This document shows, one piece after another, positions 51,153 to 60,480 of a stretch of DNA of 64,000 nt. The DNA is from Streptomyces fodineus. Lineage in GTDB: Bacteria > Actinomycetota > Actinomycetes > Streptomycetales > Streptomycetaceae. Positions within the stretch are counted from its first letter, which is position 1, and every line of letters starts with the position of its first letter. The stretch spans positions 8,308,001-8,372,000 of the forward strand of contig NZ_CP017248.1 in NCBI RefSeq assembly GCF_001735805.1. Direction: 5' to 3'. The notes under the pieces were generated by a model. The model saw nothing but the letters and a program-made list of their open reading frames with translations, had not been told where the DNA came from and made no database searches. The translations under genes and the position numbers were made by a program.

Positions 51153-51805
51153 TGTCGTTCCGGTACTTCCTCTACGTCAGCGACAGCAAGGTCGATATGT
51201 TGCTGCCGCAGATCGACCCGGGATTCGCAGCCAGACGAACGACCGAGTTCGGTGTGAACCTTCCCATGGTCGCGGCGAAACGCACCACCGAGCCCGCACA
51301 GCCTGATCGCTTCGCACGACTTGAGCGCGTCGTGGGCCACCTGCAGGATTTCGGTGACCTGGGAACGATCGACGAACCGGGCCAATTCTTCGCAGGCGTG
51401 CTGCCCATGAGTTCGGGCGCGCTTCCCGATGGCGGGGACGCCTCGTTGGTGTTCTTCGGCGGTGGGAACGACCGCACGGTGGTAGGCCTTGGAGGTTCTG
51501 TCCGGCACCTGTTGGGGTCGGTGCCGGGAATCGACGTCGCCCAAGCCGCGTCGTCATTGCCGACCATGCTCGACCGACTGGGCGCAGGATCCGAGCTCGA
51601 GGATGAGCAGCTTGTGGATGCCATCGGCGACGTCTCGGGACGTTCCCATCGCGCCGCGCTCACGACCGTGCATCAGGCGGTCCGGCGCCTCCAGGGCCCT
51701 GCACAGAACCTCGAGTTCGTCGCCAAGCGCCTCCTGCACGGGAGCGGTCCTGGCGGCGTGCCCGTACTACTCGGCTCGCCGATCTACGTGGCCCTCGTCG
51801 ACTGA
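51152..51805 (+). CDS. DUF7019-like (SAVMC3_10250-type) protein
   Basis: A 217-residue protein from ATG 51152. Its N-terminus SFRYFLYVSDSKVDMLLPQI is characteristic of an actinomycete family of unknown function that I know as SAVMC3_10250/DUF7019. Other segments are DASLVFFGGGNDRTVVGLGG and NLEFVAKRLLHGSGPGGVPV, and it ends SPIYVALVD. It is soluble. It lies 28 bases before the kinase-WD40 gene and is probably co-transcribed with it, so it may be a regulator or substrate of the kinase. Confidence 0.7.
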   Translation: MSFRYFLYVSDSKVDMLLPQIDPGFAARRTTEFGVNLPMVAAKRTTEPAQPDRFARLERVVGHLQDFGDLGTIDEPGQFFAGVLPMSSGALPDGGDASLVFFGGGNDRTVVGLGGSVRHLLGSVPGIDVAQAASSLPTMLDRLGAGSELEDEQLVDAIGDVSGRSHRAALTTVHQAVRRLQGPAQNLEFVAKRLLHGSGPGGVPVLLGSPIYVALVD

Positions 51806-51833
51806 GGCCACGCTCACAGACAACGGGGGTGAC

Positions 51834-54800
51834 ATGGAAGTCTCGTACGACGACGGCGCGGTGCCGTCCGTATGGAGCGTCGGGGATGTCATCGACGACC
51901 GGTACCAAGTGACCGAGGTGCTGGGACGCGGTTCGATGGGAGTGGTGTACCGGGTCCGTCACCTGGGGTGGGACACCGACCTCGCGGTGAAGAGCCCACG
52001 GCCCGCCCTGTTCAGGAGCGCGGCCGCCCGCGAGTTGTTCGTCATCGAGGCCGAGACGTGGGTGTCGTTGGGGCTGCACCCGAATGTGTGCGGTTGTCAC
52101 TACGTCCGCACCTTGGGCGGCATCCCCCGGGTGTTCGCCGAGTATGTGCCGGGTGGCAGCCTCCGCGATTGGATCGTGGACCGGCGGCTGTACCGGGGCG
52201 ATCGGCAAAGGGTGTTGGCGCGGATCCTCGACGTGGCCGTGCAAATGGCATGGGGACTCGAGCACGCGCACCGCCAGGGTCTCGTACACCAGGACGTGAA
52301 ACCGGGCAATGTGCTCCTCGACAGTTCAGGAACGGCGAAGATCACCGATTTCGGCCTCGCCCTGGCCCGGAAAGTGGCGGGCACCCTCGATCCGGACTCT
52401 CCGCCCGATGCCAGCACCCTGCAACCCGGCGGCGGCGGCATGACGCTGGCGTACGCCTCTCCGGAGCAGGTGGAGAACCGTCCGCTGGGTCGGCGTACCG
52501 ACATCTTCAGCTTCGCGGTGTCAGTCCTCGAAATGTTCACCGGCGCCGTCACCTGGGATGCGGGCCCCACCGCCGGAGCGGTGCTGGCCGACTGCCGGGC
52601 CAGCAGCACAGAAGGACAGCCCGCCATGCCATCCGGGCTGGCCGACTTGCTGGCGAGCTGCCTACAGGAGGAACCAGCGCTGCGACCGGCTCGGATGACC
52701 GCCGTGGGCGCTGCCCTTCTCAGCATCTATGAGGATCTGGTGGGCCGTCCGTACCCGCGTCCAGCACCGGAGCCGGCCGACTTTCTCGCCGACGAGTTCA
52801 ACAACCGGGCACTGTCGCTGTTTGACCTCGGCCGACCGGTTGAGGCCGAGCAGGCGTTCACAGAGGCGCTGAGAGCCGACCCGCAGCACCTGACTGCCAC
52901 CTACAACGCCGGATTGCTCCGTTGGAGACGCGGCCATCTCACCGACGAAGAGCTCCTCACCGCAATCGCGGGGCCCCGTGACGACCTCGGCGATCCCTGG
53001 CAGATCCGCCATCTGTCCGCACTGGTGCACATGGAACGCGGCGACGTGGCGGCAGCCAGGAAACTGTTGCAGGAGCTGGCCAGGGAACGGCCTGACGACC
53101 CAGACCTGCTGCACGCGGCGAACACGTCGTTATCCGATGAGATCCCCGACGCCCAGTGTTTCAGGAATGTACGCATTCCATGGCAGACCTACCCCAGCGA
53201 CTCGATCCCAACAGGCCACGACATCCGCCTCACCCCCGACGGGCGGCTCGCGCTCACAGGCAGCGCCGACCACAGCGTGCGGCTGTGGGACATCCACACC
53301 GGCGTACAGCTGAAGTCGCTCCAGGGCCACACAAATCGGGTCGACTCCGTCGACATCAGCGCCGACGGACGGTATGCGATCTCGACTGGCTGGGACGAGA
53401 CCGTACGATTCTGGGACCTGGCCGTCGGCAAGCAGATGCGCTCCGTCCCCATCACTCCTTGGGCCGACAGCAAAGGTCCGGAGCAGGAACGGGAGGCCGA
53501 CCGTCAAAACGAGCTCGCCAAAGCCGCCGGCCGCCCGCACTACACCCACGTCACGCGGCTCGATCCCGGTGCCATCGCGGAATCCGCCGTCCGGTTGAAC
53601 CGCGACGGGAGCGTCGCGCTGTGGGGCGAAGCAGACGGCCGGATTCAGGTCTGGGACTTCCCACAGGACCGACATCTGCTGACTCTTGACGGACATTCCG
53701 GCGGACAGAAGGTCGAGGTCAGCCCCCTTGGGCAGTGGGCGTTGTCCGGCAACGGCACGGTCCTGCAAGCCCCGGTCCTACAGCTCTGGGATCTGACGAC
53801 CGGAGACTGCGTCTGGCGCCTGGACAACTACGAAGGTGGCGTAACAGGCATCTGGTTCGGACCACGCGGAGATATGGCGGCCGTCCTAGGGGACGATCAC
53901 GTCATCCGTGTGTGGGACCTCGCCCAACGGCGCTGCGTCCACACTTTGGCGCTTCCGCGCGACCTCGAGGTCCGATCGGTCGCACTGAGCCTCGACTCGC
54001 GGTTCCTGCTCGTCGGCAGCTGGTACGGCAAGGTCACCTGGTGGGACCTTCAGCACAACCGCTGCCTACGGACGTTCGTGGGACATCAGGACAGGGTGAG
54101 CGCTCTCTTGCTGACCACTGACAACCAGTACGGGGTGTCAGCATCTCTCGACAATACGACGCGGGTGTGGCGCTTGCCCGGCCGATTCGAGGCGCCCGCG
54201 CAGGTGAGCCGCCCACGCCAGCATGGCCAACTGGTCTGGATCGACGAGCGAATGGAGGCACTGGTCACCCAGGCCGAGGCCGCCCAGGACGCCGGTCGCG
54301 TCGGTGAGGCGATCGACCTGCTGGTGCAGGCCCGCGCCCTACCCGGCTGCGAGCGAGCGCCACGGGCCCTCACTGCGTGGCGCACGTTGGGCGCCCAGGC
54401 GACTCGCACCGGTCTGAGCGCAGCATGGCCGGCCAAAACCCTCAAAGCCGCCACCGCCACCTCGCTGGAAAGGATCTTCCCAGGCGCCAGGTCCAGGACG
54501 TATACCAGCGTCGCCACTCCCGTCGACCTCACCGCGGACGCCCGGCTCGGCGTGCTGGGAGACAACTATCACCAGGTGCAGATCTGGAACTTGGCACAGG
54601 GACGGCGAGAGCGCGTCATTGATCCAGGCCTTCGCGCGTTGACCAGGCTCCGGCTCACTCCCGACGGGCGGCGCATGGTGGTCGCGGGCCAAGGAGCCGC
54701 GATCAAGACTTTCTCCGTGGAGTCCGGAGAGTGCCTGGACACCCTGCACTTCCGCTCCGCCCATCCAGTGGCATTCAGCGCGGACGCTCGGCTGGCCCTG

Positions 54801-55424
54801 GTCGTCGACCGTGCCGCGGCCAGCATGCTGCTTTGGGACCTGGAAGAACGCCGCGAGTTGCAGGCATTGCCCAGTCCGGGACGTATCGTCACCGCGTTGT
54901 GGCTCGCTTCGGACGGTCGCCGTGCGGTGTCGGCGAGCGGTGACAACCTGATTCGGCTCTGGGATCTGACTTCCGGACAGTGCCTGTTGACCATTCCCAC
55001 GCAATCGGAGACGGTGAGCCGTGCGTGTCTGAGCTCCGACGGGCGCTTCCTTGTCGCTGGGAGCGCCCCTGAGCTTTCTAGGGTCCCCTCGCCCGATCTG
55101 GCGCGGAGGATGGCTCGGATCCGGATGTGGGACGCCGTGAGTGGTGACTGCGTACGCGTCTTCGACCCTCAGCCGCAATATCTGTCCGACCTTCGCCTCA
55201 GCGATGACGGCCGGTTCGTCGTCTCGAGCGGGGTGGATTCAGCTGTTCGCGTGTGGGATGCGGCTACTGGCCGTTGCATACGAAACCTGGACGGCCACCA
55301 GTCCGGCACAGCGGGACTCGCCATCACTCCCGATGCAAACTTCGCTTTCACTGCCGACGGCGACCAGACCCTGCGCCTGTGGGAGCTCGACTGGGACCTC
55401 AAAGCTCCCCGCCTATCGGGATGA
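51834..55424 (+). CDS. Ser/Thr protein kinase with two WD40 propellers
   Basis: A 1,196-residue protein from ATG 51834 behind GGGGGTGAC. Kinase domain at about 20-295: glycine loop LGRGSMGVVYRVRHLG, Lys in DLAVKSP, catalytic loop GLVHQDVKPGNVLLD (HQD replaces the usual HRD), and ITDFGLA. A helical/TPR-like linker follows to about 450 (ALRADPQHLTATYNAGLLRW). Seven WD repeats end VRLWD, VRFWD, IQVWD, LQLWD, IRVWD, VTWWD and TRVWR (455-780). A helical spacer follows, then seven more repeats (890-1196). There is no transmembrane helix, unlike PknB-type kinases, so it should be cytoplasmic. Carriage on a mobile element suggests defence or element control, not shown. Confidence 0.9.
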   Translation: MEVSYDDGAVPSVWSVGDVIDDRYQVTEVLGRGSMGVVYRVRHLGWDTDLAVKSPRPALFRSAAARELFVIEAETWVSLGLHPNVCGCHYVRTLGGIPRVFAEYVPGGSLRDWIVDRRLYRGDRQRVLARILDVAVQMAWGLEHAHRQGLVHQDVKPGNVLLDSSGTAKITDFGLALARKVAGTLDPDSPPDASTLQPGGGGMTLAYASPEQVENRPLGRRTDIFSFAVSVLEMFTGAVTWDAGPTAGAVLADCRASSTEGQPAMPSGLADLLASCLQEEPALRPARMTAVGAALLSIYEDLVGRPYPRPAPEPADFLADEFNNRALSLFDLGRPVEAEQAFTEALRADPQHLTATYNAGLLRWRRGHLTDEELLTAIAGPRDDLGDPWQIRHLSALVHMERGDVAAARKLLQELARERPDDPDLLHAANTSLSDEIPDAQCFRNVRIPWQTYPSDSIPTGHDIRLTPDGRLALTGSADHSVRLWDIHTGVQLKSLQGHTNRVDSVDISADGRYAISTGWDETVRFWDLAVGKQMRSVPITPWADSKGPEQEREADRQNELAKAAGRPHYTHVTRLDPGAIAESAVRLNRDGSVALWGEADGRIQVWDFPQDRHLLTLDGHSGGQKVEVSPLGQWALSGNGTVLQAPVLQLWDLTTGDCVWRLDNYEGGVTGIWFGPRGDMAAVLGDDHVIRVWDLAQRRCVHTLALPRDLEVRSVALSLDSRFLLVGSWYGKVTWWDLQHNRCLRTFVGHQDRVSALLLTTDNQYGVSASLDNTTRVWRLPGRFEAPAQVSRPRQHGQLVWIDERMEALVTQAEAAQDAGRVGEAIDLLVQARALPGCERAPRALTAWRTLGAQATRTGLSAAWPAKTLKAATATSLERIFPGARSRTYTSVATPVDLTADARLGVLGDNYHQVQIWNLAQGRRERVIDPGLRALTRLRLTPDGRRMVVAGQGAAIKTFSVESGECLDTLHFRSAHPVAFSADARLALVVDRAAASMLLWDLEERRELQALPSPGRIVTALWLASDGRRAVSASGDNLIRLWDLTSGQCLLTIPTQSETVSRACLSSDGRFLVAGSAPELSRVPSPDLARRMARIRMWDAVSGDCVRVFDPQPQYLSDLRLSDDGRFVVSSGVDSAVRVWDAATGRCIRNLDGHQSGTAGLAITPDANFAFTADGDQTLRLWELDWDLKAPRLSG

Positions 55425-55563
55425 CGGTCAGTCCGTCGAAATCGGCTGGCTTCTTGGAGTCAGAGAGGGGAGCGACGACACGTCAGGCGATACTCTGCTC
55501 GACGCCGCGCAGACTGAAGAGGAGCCCTCTTCTAAGCTCGTATCACCACCGAGGGGGAGGGCC

Positions 55564-55635
55564 GTGACCACCAGCAACTACAGCGCGCTGCCCACCTGGG
55601 CCGAAGAGGACCTCCTTCAGGTTCTCTCAGGCTAA
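55564..55635 (+). CDS. 23-residue ORF with a strong ribosome site
   Basis: GTG 55564 follows GAGGGGGAGGGCC. The product is VTTSNYSALPTWAEEDLLQV plus LSG. The site is too good to be accidental, but the peptide stops at once. LPTWAEEDLLQV resembles the start of inorganic-pyrophosphatase-like proteins, so it may be the severed beginning of a lost gene. Alternatively it is a real micropeptide of the cargo operon. Confidence 0.35.
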   Translation: MTTSNYSALPTWAEEDLLQVLSG

Positions 55636-55829
55636 CAAGATAAAATGGGGCGTTTCACGCCACGGCGTCATAGAGCGGCAGGCGCTGGGCGATCGTGCTG
55701 ATCAACAAGCTTTACTACACCCGACACCGCCAGCCCCCTGACGGACATCCGTGACAGCTTCCGGGACTCGCTTTCGCATGAACGGACGCTTCATCCGGGC
55801 CGCCGTTGACGCCCGTCTCGGCTGCGGAG

Positions 55830-56246
55830 TTACTCCAGCCAGGGGCCGGAAGCAGGCAGGGCGGCGATCCGGCGTTGCCCCTGGGCGGTGGTCTTCTTTT
55901 TGAGTTCGAGGTTCTCGTAGTAGAGGTTCGCGGTGACCGTGGCGAGCGCGTCGAGCTTGCTCTGCAGTTCGGTCGCCCTGGTGGTGGCATCGCGGAGCCT
56001 TTTGCGCAAGTCAGCGATGGTTTCGTCGCGCTGGACCTCTCCCGGCGTACGGAGCACAGGCCGGGTGACCTTGACGTTCCACTCGGCCAGGATCTCCTCG
56101 GCGCGGTGGACAGTGGCGTGGCTGACCTTCGCCTCGCGTGCCAGGTTCTCCTTGGTCAGCGCGCCGTCGGTGTGCAGCGGCTCGCTGGCCAGCAGGCGGG
56201 CCATGGCCTCGCGGAGCTTCTTCTCGGTGGCGGCGGACACCGGCAT
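55830..56246 (-). CDS. TnpC/DUF6262-like accessory protein
   Basis: A 138-residue protein. An N-terminal winged-helix-like part (LTKENLAREAKVSHATVHRA) precedes a coiled coil (IADLRKRLRDATTRATELQS and LYYENLELKKKTTAQ). In Tn554-like elements a small helical protein, TnpC or DUF6262, follows the recombinases and sets insertion orientation and efficiency. It is the last gene of the recombinase operon, and its ATG at 56246 overlaps the stop of the third recombinase. Confidence 0.75.
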   Translation of the reverse strand: MPVSAATEKKLREAMARLLASEPLHTDGALTKENLAREAKVSHATVHRAEEILAEWNVKVTRPVLRTPGEVQRDETIADLRKRLRDATTRATELQSKLDALATVTANLYYENLELKKKTTAQGQRRIAALPASGPWLE

Positions 56247-58543
56247 CAGTCGTTCTCCCTCATCTTGTTGAACTCGGCGGTTGCCGAGCGGACCTCGGCG
56301 AGCCGGGTCAGGGCCTGTTCGCGACGTGGCTTCGACAGCTTCCTCTTCAGCAGCGACACGAGGTCGGCCTCCTCCATCCGCCAGATCGGCTCATGGGCGA
56401 GTGTGAGTACCGAGTTGCGGCATCGGGACGGCTGGCAGGCCCCCAGCAGCGGGGCCTGACCGCGTTGGTCGGGCGGGAGTTGGTTCTGGCACTCGGCCGT
56501 GGGTGCATTCCACAGGCAGTGGTTGACCGTGCCGAGGTGCAGGTCGGCGAACTCGTCCCGCAGTAGGGTGATCTCCAGGCGTTCGTCGGCGATCTGGGCA
56601 CGAAGTGCCGCGCTCTGCTCGATGACGTCGTTGACCTTGTCGAGCCCGGCGTGGAAACGCGCGGCGCCGGGACCGACGGCGATGACCTGGCCGACCCGGC
56701 GGGCCTGGAGCAGGGAGACCAGCTTCTTGGCCGCGGCGACCTGCAGCTGATTGTCGAACTCCTTGGCCCACCGCGCATCGGGCTTGCCGTAGGCGAGGGT
56801 GGTGCGGTTCGCCATCGCCCGCCGGGCGGCGTGCTTGAGCTGCAGCCCGAGCGCGATCTCACCGTCGGGCTCATGGGCCGCGATGATCGACATGGTGTGA
56901 CGGAACATGTGGGGCCGCACCAGTGCTTCGGGGATCTCTTCCAGGCAGGTGTGCTCGCGGTTGGCGTTGACGGTGGCGATGAAGTCGTCGATGTCGCGGG
57001 CGGCATCGAAGCCGCCGTGGCCGCCCCCGGCCAACGGGGTGACCGCGGTGAAGACTCTGGTGTCGTGCCAGGTCAGCTGTTCGGCAACCGCGATGGCCCG
57101 CGCGACGGGTTCGATGATCCACCAGTAGCCGCGGGGCCGCGAGTCGTCGCCCTTCACCTTCCGGGACGCGAGCGCGGGGGCACCGTAGTACTGGGTGAGC
57201 GCCCCGCGTTCGATCTCGTGGATCTCACTGTCGCGCATGGCGGTCAGCGCGGCGACGAAGACGTAGCAGGCTGCCCGGAGCATGCGGAGGTTGAGGCCGT
57301 GATCCGTCGCGATGGTGCGGTTCGGGTCGCGGGCCACCTCACAGACCCACTGGCGCCGTTGCTCGGCCCGGGCCTTGCTGCCGTGGCCGAAGACGTTGCT
57401 CGGTTGCCCGTAAACCAGTCGGGCCAGTTCCGTCCAGTTCGGCTCACCGGCCCACGCGACCTGATCGTCTACTGGGTGGACGGGAATCAAGTTGTCCTGA
57501 TTGTCCAGCCATTCACGCAGGACCCGGTCGTTGTGAGTGAGGCGCTCCTCCGCAGGCGGAGCGAAGGACGGTACACGTACGGGGCTCGTGTGGCTGCGGC
57601 CGGTGTCGGCGAGCCACGCGAGTACGCGCTGACGCCGTTTGAGCCCCAAGCGGTTCTCGGCGGCGAACAGGACGCGGGTGCGGCCGTTGGTGGCGAGCAT
57701 GCTGGCACGCCGCCAGTTCACCTCGTCGCGAAGAGCCCGGCCGCGGTCTCGTGCGTTGAGCGGGATGCTGGTGCTCAGGTCTGCCAGCCACTGCTCTAGC
57801 TCGCGGTCGTTGTCCGTCTGTGACGGCAATCGGACGGACGGTTCGGACTGGCGTCGATCGCGTTCGGCCAGGATGTCCGCGGCGAAGCGGTCGATGTACG
57901 CCCAGGCAGCCCGCAGCAACGGCCACCAGACCTCGGGCGGGATCGCCGGGGTGGACAGCTCGTCGGTCCACACCGACTCGGCAACCTGGGCACTGGACTT
58001 CCCCGGCCATGGGTCCTCCAGGGTGGGGATACCGGTGAGGACCGGCGAGAAAGTGATCAGGTGCCGCACCGCGGACACCACTTTGCGAACCGTCGGCGGC
58101 TCGGTCTGCTGGGAGCGTGAGTCGATGAATGCCTGCCAGTCGGCGACCTCCCATAGGCCGAGGTCATCCGGCATCTCCTGCTCTATCGCCCAGGTTCTCA
58201 GCAGCGCGAGATAGAAGCAGCACTGTCCGGTCGTTCGCACCCCCCACTTGCCCGGGGGCAGGAAGATCCCGGCCTTCTGCAGGGCGGTATGCGTCGGGTG
58301 GAGCATGCAGAACGCGACCTCCCGTACCAGCAGATTCCACGTCGGGTCGCCGGGGAGGTCGCACCGCCACGCGGCCTTGACCGTGTTCGCGGGCCGGCGC
58401 ACGTTGTCCGCGGGCCACATGTCGGTGCGGCCGAACGTCGGCCCGACTGCCCCGGGTATCTGCCCGGGGAGATCGGCGTAGACCGGTTCGTGATCGGCGA
58501 AGGTCGCGGACTTGAGCGCGAGCGGACGGGCGGGACTGGTCAT
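56246..58543 (-). CDS. Tyrosine recombinase/integrase-like, third of operon
   Basis: A 765-residue protein from ATG 58543 (ATGA overlap with the previous stop). The catalytic region in the middle contains ALTAMRDSEIHEIERGALTQ (Arg I), RPHMFRHTMSIIAAHEPD (HxxR), and then LQLKHAARRAMANRTTLAYG with a possible His and the Tyr nucleophile. The C-terminal part has a Cys-containing patch (CQPSRCRNSVL). It is longer than normal integrases. Three consecutive recombinases are a feature of these actinomycete Tn554-like elements. Confidence 0.8.
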   Translation of the reverse strand: MTSPARPLALKSATFADHEPVYADLPGQIPGAVGPTFGRTDMWPADNVRRPANTVKAAWRCDLPGDPTWNLLVREVAFCMLHPTHTALQKAGIFLPPGKWGVRTTGQCCFYLALLRTWAIEQEMPDDLGLWEVADWQAFIDSRSQQTEPPTVRKVVSAVRHLITFSPVLTGIPTLEDPWPGKSSAQVAESVWTDELSTPAIPPEVWWPLLRAAWAYIDRFAADILAERDRRQSEPSVRLPSQTDNDRELEQWLADLSTSIPLNARDRGRALRDEVNWRRASMLATNGRTRVLFAAENRLGLKRRQRVLAWLADTGRSHTSPVRVPSFAPPAEERLTHNDRVLREWLDNQDNLIPVHPVDDQVAWAGEPNWTELARLVYGQPSNVFGHGSKARAEQRRQWVCEVARDPNRTIATDHGLNLRMLRAACYVFVAALTAMRDSEIHEIERGALTQYYGAPALASRKVKGDDSRPRGYWWIIEPVARAIAVAEQLTWHDTRVFTAVTPLAGGGHGGFDAARDIDDFIATVNANREHTCLEEIPEALVRPHMFRHTMSIIAAHEPDGEIALGLQLKHAARRAMANRTTLAYGKPDARWAKEFDNQLQVAAAKKLVSLLQARRVGQVIAVGPGAARFHAGLDKVNDVIEQSAALRAQIADERLEITLLRDEFADLHLGTVNHCLWNAPTAECQNQLPPDQRGQAPLLGACQPSRCRNSVLTLAHEPIWRMEEADLVSLLKRKLSKPRREQALTRLAEVRSATAEFNKMREND

Positions 58544-60480
58544 CGGTCGTACTCCGTTCGCATGCCCAGCGGCAGGTTCAGGGTCAGGGCTTGCTCCTCG
58601 ATGGTCTTGCGCGCGTCCTCGATGTGGTCGGCGCACTCCTCGAAGACCTGCTTCAACGCGGCCTCCTGTCGCCCCCAGATGCTGTGCCAGGTCTTCGGCG
58701 GAAGTACGTTACGCATGTGCTGAATGTGGTCGAAGAGCATGAGTTGCTGGTGTAGTTGGGAGACGAAGACGACGGCGTTGTCGCAGATCATGCACATCGC
58801 CGGGGCGACGTGGCAGAGCTTCCCGGGCGTCGAGTGGGGCGAGTTGTGGGGGTCCTTGCAGTTGCTCACGCCCATGTCGAGCTGGCCGTCGCGCAGGTCG
58901 GCGCCCTGCTCCAGGGTGACGCCGAGGGCGGCGGCGACCTCGGGTTCGGCAAGGCGCGCTTCGTCCTCGGGTCGCACCAAGGTCGCCTGCCCGGTGACCT
59001 TGGCGAAGACCTTGGACTGGGCGCGGTTCATCGCGGCCCCCGCCAGCACGTGGGCGGTGGTGCCGTGGGCGTAGTGCTGCTGGAACACGCGGACGCTGTG
59101 ATCGTCGCCGGCCAGGTCGGTCAGGGTGCCGCCGAGCGCGACCACCCGGGTCGTCTTCGCGGTCTTCCGCAGCCGTCGGACGTCGTGGGGGCGTGAGACG
59201 CCCTTCGGGAACGGCCGGTCCGGACCGCTGTGGCGCTCGAGCCAGTGGGTGAAGCGTCGGCCGGGGTCCTGGAACGCGGCGAGCGCGGCATCCATCCGCA
59301 CCCGTTTCCGGGACTCCACCGCGGTGAACAGCCACGGCTCGCCGTCGAACACCTCGCGCGTGAGGGTGTTGGCCTTCACCAGGCGTCGCAGCAGGCCGGG
59401 CACGTCCCACGCGCCGCGTCCCGGATACGACTTGTCGCCGGGCTCCTCGGGCGTCCCGTCGGACGGCTCGGCCAGGTGGAAGTCAGCGCGGATACGTTCA
59501 GCGCGTTCCTTGGCCTGGACGATACGTACGCCTTCGGCGCTGAACTCCAGGTCGGGCACCTGCAGGGCGTGCAGTTCCTCGGAGGTGCAGTCGGTCATCC
59601 CGAGCAGGAGCAGGACCCGGAACGGGTGGAGGTCGATCTCCCGGGGGAACAGCATGTGGTGCAGGCATCCCATCAAACCGATGCCGGGCCAGATGCCGGA
59701 GCTCTCGGCGAACTCGCGAATGTCCGCAGGCCAGTTGCGGGGCAGTGGGAGGTTCTCGTTCAGGGTGTGGCTGTCCACCAGCCCGTGGCGGGCGGCCCAG
59801 ATCAGGTTCGGTAGCTCCAGCCAGCCGTGTCGGCGCGGATCCCTTCCGGCCTCCAGGAGTTCGAGCCCTCGGGCGAGGCGCCTCTCCAGCGCGCGAACAT
59901 CGTCCTGAGCGGCCTTGCGCATGGCCGCCCGCTCGGCGTTGCTGAACTCGTCGAGCACCTGGCCAGTGGCCTTGCGTACGCCAGGAGGGGCGGCGGCTCG
60001 GCGGCGCACCCGTTCGGGCACGTTCAGGTCGCGTTCGGAGCCGTGGCTGAGCAGGGCGAGCAGGGCGCGTTCCAGGCCCCAGGGGCGCCGGGAGTTCTCG
60101 GGGTATTGTTTCAGAAGGCTCTGTCCCCAGGCGTGGATCAAGGCCGGTAGATCGATCGATTCGTCCTCCAGCCGTGCCTGCGTCGGATCGATGCCCTGGG
60201 ACATCAGGTGGACGTCGAGGAACTTCGCGAACGAGCGGATCGCGGTCGGGTAGGCGTGAACGGTCTTGAGTGCGTTCTTGCGGTGATAGTCGACCCATAG
60301 GTCCGCGAGCTGTCCGGCCAAGGTGGAGCAGGCGAAAGCGGAGGGATCGAGGCGCGCGTGGACGGGCCGATCTCTCTGGCGGAAGACGATCTCGCGTATC
60401 CCGATCCGGTCCGGCATGGGCTCGGCGGGACGGGACGGCCGCGTGCCGGAGGTACCTCGGCGTTCTCCTCTGCGGGGCAT
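58540..60480 (-). CDS. Tyrosine recombinase, TnpB-like
   Basis: A 646-residue protein, close to the 630 residues of TnpB of Tn554. ATG 60480 overlaps the stop of the first recombinase (ATGA). Seen: an N-terminal SAM-like domain (ALKTVHAYPTAIRSFAKFLD), MTDCTSEELHALQVPDLEFS (the Arg I position appears changed to Ser/Glu), SRPHDVRRLRKTAKTTRVVA (HxxR), and VFQQHYAHGTTAHVLAG with the Tyr. Cys motifs near the C-terminus (CKDPHNSPHSTPGKLCHVAP and CMICDN) may bind zinc. Confidence 0.8.
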   Translation of the reverse strand: MPRRGERRGTSGTRPSRPAEPMPDRIGIREIVFRQRDRPVHARLDPSAFACSTLAGQLADLWVDYHRKNALKTVHAYPTAIRSFAKFLDVHLMSQGIDPTQARLEDESIDLPALIHAWGQSLLKQYPENSRRPWGLERALLALLSHGSERDLNVPERVRRRAAAPPGVRKATGQVLDEFSNAERAAMRKAAQDDVRALERRLARGLELLEAGRDPRRHGWLELPNLIWAARHGLVDSHTLNENLPLPRNWPADIREFAESSGIWPGIGLMGCLHHMLFPREIDLHPFRVLLLLGMTDCTSEELHALQVPDLEFSAEGVRIVQAKERAERIRADFHLAEPSDGTPEEPGDKSYPGRGAWDVPGLLRRLVKANTLTREVFDGEPWLFTAVESRKRVRMDAALAAFQDPGRRFTHWLERHSGPDRPFPKGVSRPHDVRRLRKTAKTTRVVALGGTLTDLAGDDHSVRVFQQHYAHGTTAHVLAGAAMNRAQSKVFAKVTGQATLVRPEDEARLAEPEVAAALGVTLEQGADLRDGQLDMGVSNCKDPHNSPHSTPGKLCHVAPAMCMICDNAVVFVSQLHQQLMLFDHIQHMRNVLPPKTWHSIWGRQEAALKQVFEECADHIEDARKTIEEQALTLNLPLGMRTEYDR

